From: an uncultured Acidimicrobiales bacterium
GTDB taxonomy: Bacteria; Actinomycetota; Acidimicrobiia; Acidimicrobiales; Aldehydirespiratoraceae
Assembly (NCBI GenBank): GCA_958296055.1
Contig: CATQHS010000001.1
Coordinates: forward strand, 2,514,277 to 2,578,276
DNA length: 64,000 bases
Direction of reading: 5' to 3'
Positions 19,603 through 28,299 of the stretch are shown piece after piece. The notes beneath the pieces are model-generated. The model saw nothing but the letters and a program-made list of their open reading frames with translations. It made no database searches and was not told the DNA's origin. Numbering within the stretch: the first letter of the stretch is position 1; the number at the start of each line of letters is the position of its first letter. The position numbers and the translations under genes were made by a program.

Positions 19603-19634
19603 ACGGTTGAATTCTTTGACCATATATCAACCGT
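19603..19634. terminator. Hairpin between convergent genes
   Basis: ACGGTTGA (19603-19610) pairs perfectly with TCAACCGT (19627-19634) across a 16-base AT-rich loop, between the convergent ends of the helicase gene and the antitoxin-like gene. It is probably a bidirectional terminator. Confidence 0.5.
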
Positions 19635-19635
19635 T

Positions 19636-19887
19636 TCACCTATCTACGTTTGCAACCTCAACGCCGCGGATGCGGCGTGAGAGGGCTTCGGCTTGGGCCC
19701 AGTCCTCGGCTGAAGGCTCGCCAACCTCCTCAAACAGTTCGGCTAGGTAGCGGTCTGTTTCCTCCAGTAGGGCTTGCCGATGCAATTCGGCTCGTACTGC
19801 GTCCTGCAGCAGCTTCGAGGCGGGAAGCTGGCGTTCCTTGACGGCTCGGTACAGCTCGTCGGGAAGGTACACGTGTATTCGCGGCAT
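19636..19887 (-). CDS. Ribbon-helix-helix antitoxin-like protein, orphan
   Basis: An 83-residue protein whose first ~40 residues (MPRIHVYLPDELYRAVKERQ, then SKLLQDAVRAEL) form a ribbon-helix-helix DNA-binding domain of the CopG/CcdA kind. The rest is an acidic helix like a toxin-binding tail. No toxin gene overlaps or follows; downstream is the convergent helicase gene. The ATG at 19887 is clear. It is divergent from the Rieske oxygenase gene. Confidence 0.75.
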   Translation of the reverse strand: MPRIHVYLPDELYRAVKERQLPASKLLQDAVRAELHRQALLEETDRYLAELFEEVGEPSAEDWAQAEALSRRIRGVEVANVDR

Positions 19888-19936
19888 ACGTCTACTGTAC
19901 GGTTGAACCGCGATGAACGCCGGAGAGAGACACGGG

Positions 19937-21178
19937 ATGAATAGCTCGCCGCTTGTTAGTCCGATGCCGCTGGCTGAGTTTGAGGCGTCGGCGGCCGGGG
20001 TGGACCGGGCGGTGACGCTGCCGCCGGGGGCTTACACCCGGACCGACTTCCACGAGTTCGAGTTGGCCGCGGTGTTCGAGCGGAGCTGGCTGTGCGTGGG
20101 CCGGGCCGACGAGATCCCCGAGCCCGGCGACTACTTCACCGCCACCCTGCCCGGCGGCGAGAAAGTAATCGCAGTCCGGGACCGCGGCGGCGGCATCAAC
20201 GTCATGTCGTCGGTGTGCCAGCACCGGGGCATGTGCGTCACCGCTCCGGCCAAGCAGGCCCGGGAGTCGTGGCTCGACGAGCCCGGCGAGCAGCGGGGGA
20301 GCGTCCGCACCTTCCGCTGCCCCTACCACTGGTGGACCTACGGACTCGACGGCCGCCTGCTCGGCGCGCCCGACATGGACCATCGGCCCGGCTTCGACAA
20401 GGGCGACATCCGCCTCCCCGCCCTGGCCTCGGAGACCTGGAACGGCTTCATCTTCGCCAACTTCGACCCCGGTGCCGAGCCGCTGGCCCCCCGGCTGGCC
20501 AAGGCCACCGAGCTCCTGGCCAACTACCGCCTCAACGAGATGGTCTCCACCCCCCGGGACGTGCTGGACCTGCCGTTCAACTGGAAGATCATGGTGGAGA
20601 ACTTCATGGAGGGCTACCACAACGACCGCCTCCACCAAGACCTCTACGACCTCGACCGGGGCGACGACCCCGACACCGAGAACCTGACCGCCGGCCACAT
20701 GAGCTTCGAGTACGAGCCCGGCTCGGGGGTGATCGCGGGCTGGGGCCGCACCGCCTGCCGCGACCGGGGCCTCAACCCCACCCAGCGGGGCCTGTTCCCG
20801 CCCATCGCCACCCTCACCGACGAGGAGCGCTGGCATATGTGCTACGTGTGCGTCCCGCCCTCGCTGCTATTGGGGGTGAGCACCGACTCGGCCTTCTGGT
20901 TCGTGGTCACCCCCACCGGCCCCGAGACCCTCACCCTGTCCATGTCATTCACCTTCCCCCGCTCCACTGCGGAGATGAGGCTGTTCGACCAGCTATTCCG
21001 CCAGCACGTCGACGGGGTGAACCTGTTCAACGACGAGGATATGCCCGCCAACATCGCCACCCAGCGAGGGCTGCGGTCCCGGTACGCCCCCAGGGGGCCG
21101 CTGGCCCGAGGCGACCTGTTCCTGGCCCAGTTCAACACTTGGCTGCTGGAGCGGTACCGGGCCGCCGAGGCCCGCTGA
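19937..21178 (+). CDS. Rieske non-heme iron oxygenase, alpha subunit
   Basis: Terminal oxygenase of a ring-hydroxylating or demethylating system. Rieske [2Fe-2S] ligands are CQHRG and CPYHWW. The mononuclear iron site is in ENFMEGYHNDRLH, and SRPBCC-like C-terminal sequence follows. I prefer ATG 19937 (413 residues), which has GGAGAGAG eight bases upstream, over ATG 19913, which has no ribosome site. No reductase or ferredoxin partner is adjacent. A 34-base copy of the 3' end is repeated just downstream. Confidence 0.92.
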   Translation: MNSSPLVSPMPLAEFEASAAGVDRAVTLPPGAYTRTDFHEFELAAVFERSWLCVGRADEIPEPGDYFTATLPGGEKVIAVRDRGGGINVMSSVCQHRGMCVTAPAKQARESWLDEPGEQRGSVRTFRCPYHWWTYGLDGRLLGAPDMDHRPGFDKGDIRLPALASETWNGFIFANFDPGAEPLAPRLAKATELLANYRLNEMVSTPRDVLDLPFNWKIMVENFMEGYHNDRLHQDLYDLDRGDDPDTENLTAGHMSFEYEPGSGVIAGWGRTACRDRGLNPTQRGLFPPIATLTDEERWHMCYVCVPPSLLLGVSTDSAFWFVVTPTGPETLTLSMSFTFPRSTAEMRLFDQLFRQHVDGVNLFNDEDMPANIATQRGLRSRYAPRGPLARGDLFLAQFNTWLLERYRAAEAR

Positions 21179-21234
21179 CCGGTGGGGCGGACGGAGCCGA
21201 TGGAGCGGTACCGGGCCGCCGAGGCCCGCTGACC
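21147..21234 (+). repeat. Duplicated 3' end of the Rieske oxygenase gene
   Basis: The last 34 bases including the stop codon (21147-21180) recur at 21201-21234, a 54-base period. The second copy is non-coding leader of the RidA gene. Confidence 0.85.
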
Positions 21235-21264
21235 CGAAGACCGGAGAACCCGAGGAGGCGGCTC

Positions 21265-21705
21265 ATGGACAAGACGGACAAGAATCGGATCATGCCCGAG
21301 GGCTTCTGGGACTGGCCGCTGCCGACCACGTTCTCGCAGGGCTGGCAGGTGGGGAACCTGGTGTTCGTCGGCGGCCAAGTCTCCCAGACCTCCGACGGGC
21401 GGCCCCTGCACCCCTACGACATCGAGGCCCAGATCGGGGTGGTGTTCGACAACATCGCCACCGTGCTGGCCGAGGCCGGCTGCGGCCTGTCCGACATCGT
21501 GAAGCTCAACACCTACTGGGTCCACGACGGCGACGACCACGACGAGTTCTACAAATACATGACCGAGATCCGCCACCGGTACCTGCCCGACCCGGGCCCG
21601 GCGGCCACCGCGGTCCGAGTGGCCGGGCTGGCCGTCGAGGGCCTGCTGATCGAGATGGAGGCCATCGCCGTGGTGCCCGACCCGTCGCCCGACCCGCCCG
21701 GCTGA
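21265..21705 (+). CDS. RidA/YjgF family protein
   Basis: A 146-residue member of the RidA family, trimeric enzymes that hydrolyse reactive enamine/imine intermediates. Motifs are VGNLVFVGGQVSQTSDG, VFDNIATVLAEAGCGLSDIVKLNTY and a C-terminal VEGLLIEMEAIAVV. The Arg typical of the deaminase active site corresponds to AVRVAGL. GAGGAGG lies seven bases before ATG 21265. Position after the Rieske oxygenase suggests clean-up of an amine-containing product. Confidence 0.88.
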   Translation: MDKTDKNRIMPEGFWDWPLPTTFSQGWQVGNLVFVGGQVSQTSDGRPLHPYDIEAQIGVVFDNIATVLAEAGCGLSDIVKLNTYWVHDGDDHDEFYKYMTEIRHRYLPDPGPAATAVRVAGLAVEGLLIEMEAIAVVPDPSPDPPG

Positions 21706-21706
21706 C

Positions 21707-22423
21707 ATGGGTTCCCCCACGGCCCGCTATCTGGCCTCGGCTGGCGTGGTGCTCGGGCTGGCCGCCATCGCCTGGACGGTCCTGCGCGGTGACGACTCGG
21801 CTGGCACCGCTGGCGACCCGGCCGTAACCGTTGCCCCGGCCGTCGTGGCCTCCGACATCGACAGCGGCGCTGCGGCGGACGACGACGGCACAGGACCGGC
21901 CGAGGCTGTCGCCACCACCGAGCCAGCGGCCCCCACCACGGTCCCCCCAGAGCCGCCGGAGATACTGGGGGAGGCCGACACGCTGACCGATCTCGACGGC
22001 TGGCTCAACACCGACGCCGCCTCCCTGGAGGAGATCCGGGCCGCCAACACCGTCACGGTGGTGCAGTTCTGGACGTTCGGGTGCCGCAACTGCAAGAACA
22101 CCCTCGACGCCCTCAGCAGGCTGTACGCCGACTTCGGCGGCCGGGGCGTGGAGATCGTGGGTGTTCACTCGCCCGAGTTCTCCTACGAGGCCGACGTGGA
22201 CAACATCATCGAGGCCGCAGCCGACCTGGGGGTCACCTGGCCCATCGCCCTGGACACCGACAAGCGCAACTTCCACCGCTGGCAGGAGGGCCCCACCGGC
22301 TACTGGCCCCGGGTCTACGTCATCGACGTCGACAATCAGATCCGCTTCGACCGCCGGGGCGACGGTGCCGCCACCTACCGAGAGCTGTACGAGACGGTCG
22401 AGCACCTACTGGCCGATGCCTGA
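21707..22423 (+). CDS. Membrane-anchored thioredoxin-like protein (TlpA/AhpC-TSA fold)
   Basis: A 238-residue protein with an N-terminal signal anchor (about 8-26), a Thr/Pro/Ala-rich low-complexity spacer (about 30-90) and a thioredoxin-fold domain with redox motif FWTFGCRNCKNTL (CxxC). It is probably extracytoplasmic. It starts one base after the RidA stop. The CcdA-like membrane protein downstream could reduce it across the membrane. Confidence 0.87.
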   Translation: MGSPTARYLASAGVVLGLAAIAWTVLRGDDSAGTAGDPAVTVAPAVVASDIDSGAAADDDGTGPAEAVATTEPAAPTTVPPEPPEILGEADTLTDLDGWLNTDAASLEEIRAANTVTVVQFWTFGCRNCKNTLDALSRLYADFGGRGVEIVGVHSPEFSYEADVDNIIEAAADLGVTWPIALDTDKRNFHRWQEGPTGYWPRVYVIDVDNQIRFDRRGDGAATYRELYETVEHLLADA

Positions 22424-22470
22424 CCGCGCCCGTCGCCGCGGGCGGGGCTGAGGCCGATGCCTGACCGCGC
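22411..22470 (+). repeat. Junction duplication after the thioredoxin-like gene
   Basis: GGCCGATGCCTGACCGCGC, which includes the stop codon (22411-22429), recurs at 22452-22470. The flanking GC-rich bases are also partly copied. Confidence 0.85.
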
Positions 22471-22501
22471 TCGCTGCCGCGGCCGCGGGCGAGGCTGAGC
22501 C

Positions 22502-23116
22502 GTGGCGACCTTTCTCGAAGGCGTGGGGGCCATCGGCATCGCCTGCACGCTGGTGATGCTGGTCCCCGCGGTGGCCTTGGTGCTGGTGTCCCGGCGGGCC
22601 CGCCTCACCGTCGCCGCGTACTACGCGGTCGGCGCCGCGCTGTTGACGTGGACCCGGGCGGCCGGATATTGGCGCGTGGAGCTGCGGGGCTCGGCGGTGC
22701 TGTTGGCCGCGGCGCTGGCCGTCGGAGCCTTCGTCGCCGGATACCGCAGCCGGGGTCCGGACTCGCCGGCCGCCACCGGCGCGGGCTTGGTGGCGGGCGC
22801 GCTGGCCGGGTGGGGATGGCTGCCCTGCGTCGGCCCCCGGCTCGGCGACATCCTCAACCGCGCCTCCGACGGGCTCACCGGGCTCGACGGAGTCGGGTCG
22901 GGGGCGCTGATGCTGGTGTACGTCGTGGGCGCGCTGTTGCCCGCCCTGCTGGTGGCCCTGACGCCCCACGCCCTGCCCGCCGCCGCCCGGGTGCTCGACA
23001 GCCGGGCCGCAGCGGCGGTGGGCGGCGCGGCGGGGGCGGCCTACGCCGTCACCCTGGCCGCCGGCCGCTACGACGACCTGGTCGGCGAGCTGTACCGGAT
23101 CGCCACCCGGGCCTGA
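22502..23116 (+). CDS. CcdA/DsbD-like membrane protein
   Basis: A 204-residue protein with about five or six hydrophobic helices. The segment WLPCVGPRLGDIL matches the conserved PCxGPxLG of CcdA, which transfers electrons from cytoplasmic thioredoxin to exported redox proteins. Only this one typical Cys is seen; CcdA normally has two in the membrane, so full redox activity is uncertain. The GTG start at 22502 follows the thioredoxin-like gene by about 80 bases. Confidence 0.72.
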   Translation: MATFLEGVGAIGIACTLVMLVPAVALVLVSRRARLTVAAYYAVGAALLTWTRAAGYWRVELRGSAVLLAAALAVGAFVAGYRSRGPDSPAATGAGLVAGALAGWGWLPCVGPRLGDILNRASDGLTGLDGVGSGALMLVYVVGALLPALLVALTPHALPAAARVLDSRAAAAVGGAAGAAYAVTLAAGRYDDLVGELYRIATRA

Positions 23117-23195
23117 GTCCGCCCCGCTGCCATCCGTCCCGAACGCCCCCGGCTCGGCGCTCGCCCGCCTCGGCCCGCCCCCCGGGCCTGAGTCC
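23106..23195 (+). repeat. Junction duplication after the CcdA-like gene
   Basis: CCCGGGCCTGAGTCC, spanning the stop codon (23106-23120), recurs exactly at 23181-23195 in the GC-rich intergenic stretch. Nothing else is recognised between 23117 and 23281. Confidence 0.75.
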
Positions 23196-23281
23196 CGCCG
23201 CTCGGAGCTACCCTCGGCCCCCGCCGCGATGAGACTCGAGGCCTAAAAGCGCCGGCCGGTCTCGCGAAGGGAGACGCGACC

Positions 23282-23587
23282 ATGGGCAAGGTTTCGGTGC
23301 TGGGCACCCTGAAGTGCCAGGACGGCAAGGCCGCCGAGATGGAGGCGGTTCTCGGGGCCATGGTCGAGGCGGCCCGAGGCGAGCCCGGGGTGGAGATCTA
23401 CTCGTATCACCGCGGCGAGGAGAACACCTTCTGGTTCTTCGCCCTGATGGCCGACCAGGAGGCCATGGGCAACCACGGCCGCAGCGAGGCCATGCAGGCG
23501 GCCATGGAAGACTTCAAGCCGCTCATGGCCGCACCGCCCCAGATGCAGGTCACCACCCCCATCGCCGCCGTCGGCCTCGACCTCTGA
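23282..23587 (+). CDS. ABM-domain (antibiotic biosynthesis monooxygenase-like) protein
   Basis: A 101-residue dimeric alpha+beta barrel protein: VSVLGTLKCQDGKAAEMEAV, GEPGVEIYSYHRGEENTFWF, MADQEAMGNHGRSEA. The family includes cofactor-free monooxygenases and small stress proteins. The true substrate cannot be read from sequence. ATG 23282 is preceded by GAAGGGAG. It stands alone. Confidence 0.82.
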   Translation: MGKVSVLGTLKCQDGKAAEMEAVLGAMVEAARGEPGVEIYSYHRGEENTFWFFALMADQEAMGNHGRSEAMQAAMEDFKPLMAAPPQMQVTTPIAAVGLDL

Positions 23588-23593
23588 CCCCGG

Positions 23594-24286
23594 CTAGAGG
23601 GCTTGCTCCCGCGCCCTCACTGCCCACATCATCACCTCGGGGCGGCGGCTCTCCAAGTGGGCCACCGCTCTGGAGGCCATGGCGTCGAAGGCGGGGTCGG
23701 GGCGCAGGGCCGGGGGCCGGGTGATCGAGTCGGCGATCCGGTGCGTCTCGGTCCAGGCCACCGACGTGCCGTACCGCTCGGCGTGGTACACGAGCCCGTC
23801 TTCAAGCCGGCAAGCGCCTAACCGGTCCATCTCGGCTATGTCGATGTAGTCCCTCGCCTCGGACCGGTTGAGCACCACGTCCAGCTTCATGGCCATCAGG
23901 TCCGGCACCGAACCCACCCTCAAGCCGTCCACGGTCATGCCTTCGGCCACCACCTGCATCTCCCCCCGGCGGGTGACCCGGCGCAGGTCCCTGAACACCT
24001 GGACCTGCACCCCGTCCAGCCCGACGGTCACCATGTTCTCCCGCACGTCGCTGCGATAGGCCGCCATGTCGGCCGCCGCCAGCAGGCGGGCCGCCACCCG
24101 GTCGTGGTCGAAGGGCTCCAGCGTCACCACGTCCAAGTCGTCGCTGCGGCGGTGGCGGAGGACCATGGCCACGCCCGTTCCCCCCATGAGGGCGCAGTCG
24201 ATGTCTGACACCGCCCCGGCCACCTTCGGCCACGCCGCCCTCACCCGGGGGGACAAGACGTCGGCCCAGTTGTCGATGCCGGTCAT
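23594..24286 (-). CDS. AbiEii/AbiGii-type nucleotidyltransferase toxin
   Basis: A 230-residue minimal nucleotidyltransferase. The signature GGTGVAMVLRHRRSDDLDVV carries the G-S/T and D-x-D-like active site. The downstream KLDVVLNRSEARDYIDIAEM fits AbiEii toxins. Characterised AbiE-family toxins act as type IV abortive-infection components. It is preceded on the same strand by a winged-helix gene ending 31 bases upstream, the usual AbiEi position. Confidence 0.78.
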   Translation of the reverse strand: MTGIDNWADVLSPRVRAAWPKVAGAVSDIDCALMGGTGVAMVLRHRRSDDLDVVTLEPFDHDRVAARLLAAADMAAYRSDVRENMVTVGLDGVQVQVFRDLRRVTRRGEMQVVAEGMTVDGLRVGSVPDLMAMKLDVVLNRSEARDYIDIAEMDRLGACRLEDGLVYHAERYGTSVAWTETHRIADSITRPPALRPDPAFDAMASRAVAHLESRRPEVMMWAVRAREQAL

Positions 24287-24335
24287 GGTCGGCTCACCGA
24301 CTCACCGTCGATGCTGGTCATGGTCGGCCCACCGG
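24272..24335. repeat. 29-bp duplication at the AbiE pair junction
   Basis: Imperfect copies at 24272-24300 and 24307-24335 (35-base period). One covers the toxin start codon and the other the end of the antitoxin-like gene. Confidence 0.8.
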
Positions 24336-25058
24336 TTCGCCGTCGAAGCCGGCCGCCCCGCGGCTGGTCAGCTCGCGGCGGATCAGGGCAGGGATCTCGG
24401 AGTCGGGGTCGGGGTACAGGCCGAGGCATTCGGCGAGCTGCTCGTCGGTGAACCTCGACAGCACCCATCCCTGCGCGGCCGGGTCAAAGCTCCCGAGCAG
24501 CCGGCCGCCGACCATGAGAAAGTCGCGGGGCAGGCGAGCCTCGGCCGGATCGGTCCCGGACCAGAAGAGGCGCCAGAACTGCGGCGGGACCGACCGGCTC
24601 TCGCCGACGGGGCGCCGGGCGTGCGCGGGGAGGGGCAGGTAGGGCAGCAGCCCGGCGGTGGCGGCCCCGCCCCCGAGCCTCCACAGCACCACCCGCCGAT
24701 GGCCCCGGCGCCATGCGACGACGGTGCGGGCGGCCACCGCGTAGCCCCGGGCCTCGGCGGCGCGCAGCCCCCGCCGGGCCGACGATGGGCTGATCTCAAG
24801 CTGACGGGCCAGCGCGCCAGCCGAGGCCCCGGCCGGCCAGAGCCGCAGCAGCGACAGCACCGCCCTCTGGCTGGGGGCCATGCCCAGGGTCGGGTCTTCG
24901 GCGGCGGTCACGGCGGCGGGCAGGGCGGCGGCGGGAACCGGCGGGATGAACACCACGTCGCCCCGGCGGGCCAGCCACGACCAGTCCGCCGCCGTAGCGG
25001 CGACAGCACCGCCCTCTGGCTGCGGGCCAGCACCGCCAGCGCCGTCGGGCCGGGTCAT
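24318..25058 (-). CDS. AbiEi-like winged-helix antitoxin
   Basis: A 246-residue protein with a winged-helix domain (SQRAVLSLLRLWPAGASAGA, then LEISPSSARRGLRAAEARGY) and a C-terminal region with PPQFWRLFWSGTDP. Its position directly upstream of an AbiEii-type toxin on the same strand suggests the antitoxin and autorepressor of the pair. The start is uncertain: ATG 25058 is chosen, with TTG 25106 as the in-frame alternative. A 23-base exact repeat (24851-24873 and 25000-25022) is read in different frames, so the N-terminal ~60 residues may be duplication-derived. Confidence 0.62.
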   Translation of the reverse strand: MTRPDGAGGAGPQPEGGAVAATAADWSWLARRGDVVFIPPVPAAALPAAVTAAEDPTLGMAPSQRAVLSLLRLWPAGASAGALARQLEISPSSARRGLRAAEARGYAVAARTVVAWRRGHRRVVLWRLGGGAATAGLLPYLPLPAHARRPVGESRSVPPQFWRLFWSGTDPAEARLPRDFLMVGGRLLGSFDPAAQGWVLSRFTDEQLAECLGLYPDPDSEIPALIRRELTSRGAAGFDGEPVGRP

Positions 25059-25161
25059 CGGCGGCGGGCCGGGATGCGGAGGGACCGGCTCCCCATGGGC
25101 GGACAAAGTAGCCGAGCGCCCCGACGCCCCGGCTCGCCCCCGGCTGGGTACGGTGGCGGCC

Positions 25162-26184
25162 GTGAAGGTGGACGCCGTCTTGGGTGGGACTCTGGCCGAC
25201 GCCGGCCGGACCGCCGCCGACCTGGAGGCGGCCGGCTACTCGGGGGCGTGGACGGTCGAGGCGGCCCACGACCCGTTCCTGCCGCTGGCCCTGGCCGCGG
25301 CCTCCACCGAAGAGATCGAGCTGGGCACGTCCATCGCGGTGGCCTTCGCCCGCAACCCGATGCTGCTGGCCAACCTCGGCTGGGACCTCCAGGCCCTGTC
25401 GAAGGGCCGCTTCGTGCTCGGCCTGGGCAGCCAGATCAAGCCTCACATCACCAAGCGGTTCTCCATGGAGTGGAGCAGGCCCGCGGCCCGGATGCGGGAG
25501 ATGGTCCAGGCCGTGAGGGCCATCTGGGACACCTGGCAGACCGGCGCGCCCCTGCGGTTCCGGGGCCAGTTCTACCGGCACACGCTGATGACCCCGTACT
25601 TCACGCCGGCGGCCGCGGACGTGGCCGAGCACGGGCCGCCTCGGATCTTCTTGGCCGGGGTGGGCGGGCTGATGACCGAGGTGGCCGGCGAGGTCTGCGA
25701 CGGGTTCTTCTGCCACCCGTTCACCACCGAGCGGTACTTGCGCGAGGTCACCGTCCCCGCCCTTCAACGGGGCCGGGCCAAGGCCGGCGCCGCCTCGCTG
25801 GAGGGCTTCGAGATCGCCGGGCCGTCGTTCGTCGTCACCGGCGCCACCGAGGAGGAGATGGAGCGGGCCGCCGCGGCCACCCGCAAGCAGATCGCCTTCT
25901 ACGGCTCCACCCCCGCCTACCGGCCGGTTCTGGAGCTCCACGGCTGGGGCGGCCTCCAGGACGATCTCAACGCCCTGTCCAAGCAGGGCCGGTGGGATGA
26001 GATGGGCGCCCTCATCGACGACGAGATCCTCGATGCCTTCGCCGTGGTCGCCCCGCCCTCGGACATCGCCCCCGAGCTGGGCCGCCGCTACGGCGACGTG
26101 ATCGACCGCATCTGCTTCTACGCCCCCTACCACCGCGACCCCGACCGCTGGCGGGCAGTGACAGAGGACCTCAAAGCGCTCTGA
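25162..26184 (+). CDS. Luciferase-like, probably F420-dependent oxidoreductase
   Basis: A 340-residue TIM-barrel luciferase-like monooxygenase family protein: GYSGAWTVEAAHDPFLPLAL, IELGTSIAVAFARNPMLLAN, GRFVLGLGSQIKPHITKRF. The layout matches the actinobacterial F420-type subgroup. Substrate unknown. GTG 25162 is chosen because the protein then begins MKVDAVL; an in-frame GTG lies nine bases upstream. It is divergent from the AbiEi-like gene. Confidence 0.87.
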   Translation: MKVDAVLGGTLADAGRTAADLEAAGYSGAWTVEAAHDPFLPLALAAASTEEIELGTSIAVAFARNPMLLANLGWDLQALSKGRFVLGLGSQIKPHITKRFSMEWSRPAARMREMVQAVRAIWDTWQTGAPLRFRGQFYRHTLMTPYFTPAAADVAEHGPPRIFLAGVGGLMTEVAGEVCDGFFCHPFTTERYLREVTVPALQRGRAKAGAASLEGFEIAGPSFVVTGATEEEMERAAAATRKQIAFYGSTPAYRPVLELHGWGGLQDDLNALSKQGRWDEMGALIDDEILDAFAVVAPPSDIAPELGRRYGDVIDRICFYAPYHRDPDRWRAVTEDLKAL

Positions 26185-26229
26185 CCCCGCCGGGCCGACC
26201 GGGGCCCGGGGCCGAGCCCTGGCCGCCGG

Positions 26230-27426
26230 TCAGCTTGCCGGTTCGGTCAGGCCGCGGACCTCGGCCCAGGTCCGGCTGGCCTCGGCGTTGATGTCGCGGG
26301 GCAGGCCCAGAACCCTTTCGGCCACGATGTTGCGCTGGACCTCGCTGGTGCCGCCGCCGATGGTCAGGGCCCGGGAATACAGGTAGCCGTAGTGCCACTC
26401 GTCGTCGAAACCGCCGACGGCGTTTCTGCGGTAGGACCCGTCGGGCCCGGTGTCGGTGACCATCCCGGCCGCCCCGGCCAGGTCCTTGGCCAGCTCCATG
26501 ACGGCCTGGCCGTGGTCGTCGGCCATGCCCTTGCCGATCGACGACTCCGGCCCGGGTGCCGCTCCCCTCAGCCGGGCGGTCAGAGTCCGCAGGCGGATCA
26601 GGCGCAGGATCTCGGCCTCTATGTAGATCGACGCCAGCCGTTGGCGCAGGTGCGGGTCGGCGGTCCCGCCGCCGGCCGCCACCAGGTTCACCAAGTCGTG
26701 GCCGCTGGGTCCCTGCCCCCACAGGACCCCCTCGCCCGACAGCGACACCCGCTCGTTGCCGAGGGTGACCTTGGCCAGGCCCCAGCCCCGGTTCTCCTCG
26801 CCCACCAGGTTCTCGGCCGGGATGCGGACGCCGTCGAAGAACACCTCGTTGAAGCTGTGCTGGCCGGTCATGTCCACGATGGGCCTGATCTCGATGCCGG
26901 GCAGGTCCATCGGGCAGATGAAGTACGAGATCCCCCGGTGCTTGGGGGCGTCGGGGTTGGTGCGGGCGATGAGGATGCCGAACGCCGACTTGTGGGCGAC
27001 GGTGGTCCACACCTTCTGGCCGTTCACCACGAAGCCGTCGCCGTCGCGTGCCGCCCGGCATCCGAGCCCGGCCAAGTCGGAGCCGGCGCCGGGCTCGCTG
27101 AAGAGCTGGCACCACTTCTCCTCGCCCCGGACGATGGGCCACAGATACCGCTCCTTCTGCTCGGGGGTGCCGGCGTGGATGATGGTGGGGCCGGCCCAGC
27201 CCACCGCGATCTGGTTGGACGGCCGCTTGATCCCGGCCCGCATCAGCTCGTCGTCGATGATGAGCTGGGTCATCGGGTCGGCGTCGATCCCCCACGGCCG
27301 GGGCCAGTGCGGCACCACGTAGCCGCTCCGGGCCAGCGCATCGGCCGACGGGTCGGGGTTGGCGCCGATCCAGGCCCTGACCTCGGCCCGCCGGGGGTCG
27401 TCGTCAGGCGGCATGACCAGCCTCAT
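26230..27426 (-). CDS. Acyl-CoA dehydrogenase family protein
   Basis: A 398-residue FAD enzyme that introduces a 2,3-double bond in an acyl-CoA. Seen are QLFSEPGAGSDLAGL and KVWTTVAHKSAFGILIAR (FAD/substrate binding), the helical C-terminal domain, and GGGTSEVQRNIVAERVLGLPRD. The start is ATG 27426 (alternative ATG 27414). Its 5' end abuts the AT-rich four-gene island: only 40 bases separate it from the PP-loop gene, so its promoter may have been replaced. Confidence 0.93.
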   Translation of the reverse strand: MRLVMPPDDDPRRAEVRAWIGANPDPSADALARSGYVVPHWPRPWGIDADPMTQLIIDDELMRAGIKRPSNQIAVGWAGPTIIHAGTPEQKERYLWPIVRGEEKWCQLFSEPGAGSDLAGLGCRAARDGDGFVVNGQKVWTTVAHKSAFGILIARTNPDAPKHRGISYFICPMDLPGIEIRPIVDMTGQHSFNEVFFDGVRIPAENLVGEENRGWGLAKVTLGNERVSLSGEGVLWGQGPSGHDLVNLVAAGGGTADPHLRQRLASIYIEAEILRLIRLRTLTARLRGAAPGPESSIGKGMADDHGQAVMELAKDLAGAAGMVTDTGPDGSYRRNAVGGFDDEWHYGYLYSRALTIGGGTSEVQRNIVAERVLGLPRDINAEASRTWAEVRGLTEPAS

Positions 27427-27466
27427 GGGCCCGCAGCCTATGTCTCGCCGCCTGAAATAAACTTTG

Positions 27467-28285
27467 TTATATTCCGCACAACCCGACGCATTCATTGCTC
27501 CAATGTGTTGCTTCTTGACGATCTTTTTCACTGCGCTCTACGGCCACAGAAAGCGGTAGTCGGCGGTGATGAAGAAACGCCTGTTTGCGGAACATTCTGG
27601 CCGCATTGTGACCGTCGTTGCGTAACATAGTATCGATCATTATAGCTTCTGCATAAGCGTCTGGATCAGTGTTTCGTATAGCAATCCATGCATCGTCGGA
27701 ATGGAATGGACAACCGATGCAAGCGGATCGGGGTAGATTCCGGGTTGGGTACTCTGCATTGAACCAATCAATACAATCATCACGGCTCATGTTAGCGTCT
27801 ATCAGCGGATAACGGTTGACAATCCATGGCTCTTGTGCGGTGCGCATTCTTTCCGACTCATCGGTGGTTATCCCGAGCCACATCTCCACCAGTGTGGTAG
27901 CTGGAACTGGAGAACGGTGGGCAAGACCGAGGCGTCGACGCACTTCACGTTGGATGGGAGCCACTTTGTAGTTAGATGTGCATTGTCGCCAGTTCACTCC
28001 GGCAGGGTTTCCGTCGAGATCAGATAGCCATACTGGGATGGTAAGCCAGGGTGCCCCGCTTGTGTTGGTACCTGAAATGACATCATCACGCAAAGATCGG
28101 CCATTTGTGACTGTAACTACAGGGTATGATAGTTTGTCTCTTAGCCAAGTGATGTTCTGGTATACGGCTTCAGGTTCCCAGTCAGTGTCGGCAAAGATCG
28201 CAATGTCTGGTTTTGGTCCTAGTACCTCTTGATCAGCTAATAGCGCTAATACAGTAGACTGTGTGCCGCCACCTAGTGATAGCAC
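27467..28285 (-). CDS. PP-loop (PAPS reductase-like) enzyme of the four-gene island
   Basis: A 272-residue adenine-nucleotide alpha-hydrolase-like protein. The PP-loop is VLSLGGGTQSTVLALLA at the very N-terminus, followed by IAIFADTDWEP, RQCTSNYKVAPI and a Cys pair CIGCPFH (189, 192) with two more Cys at the C-terminus. Relatives occur in phages and in DNA sulfur-modification (DndC-like) and BREX type 4 (BrxP) loci. The GTG at 28285 is the only usable start; no Shine-Dalgarno is visible. It is the last gene of the cassette, 14 bases after the preceding stop. Target molecule unknown. Confidence 0.8.
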   Translation of the reverse strand: MLSLGGGTQSTVLALLADQEVLGPKPDIAIFADTDWEPEAVYQNITWLRDKLSYPVVTVTNGRSLRDDVISGTNTSGAPWLTIPVWLSDLDGNPAGVNWRQCTSNYKVAPIQREVRRRLGLAHRSPVPATTLVEMWLGITTDESERMRTAQEPWIVNRYPLIDANMSRDDCIDWFNAEYPTRNLPRSACIGCPFHSDDAWIAIRNTDPDAYAEAIMIDTMLRNDGHNAARMFRKQAFLHHRRLPLSVAVERSEKDRQEATHWSNECVGLCGI

Positions 28286-28299
28286 CCGTAGGGCTGGTT

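Noticed and set aside
15180..19887. tRNA-Leu as the attachment site of the AT-rich helicase island
   Set aside because: I looked for a second copy of the tRNA 3' end near 19.6-19.9 kb and saw none, and there is no integrase.
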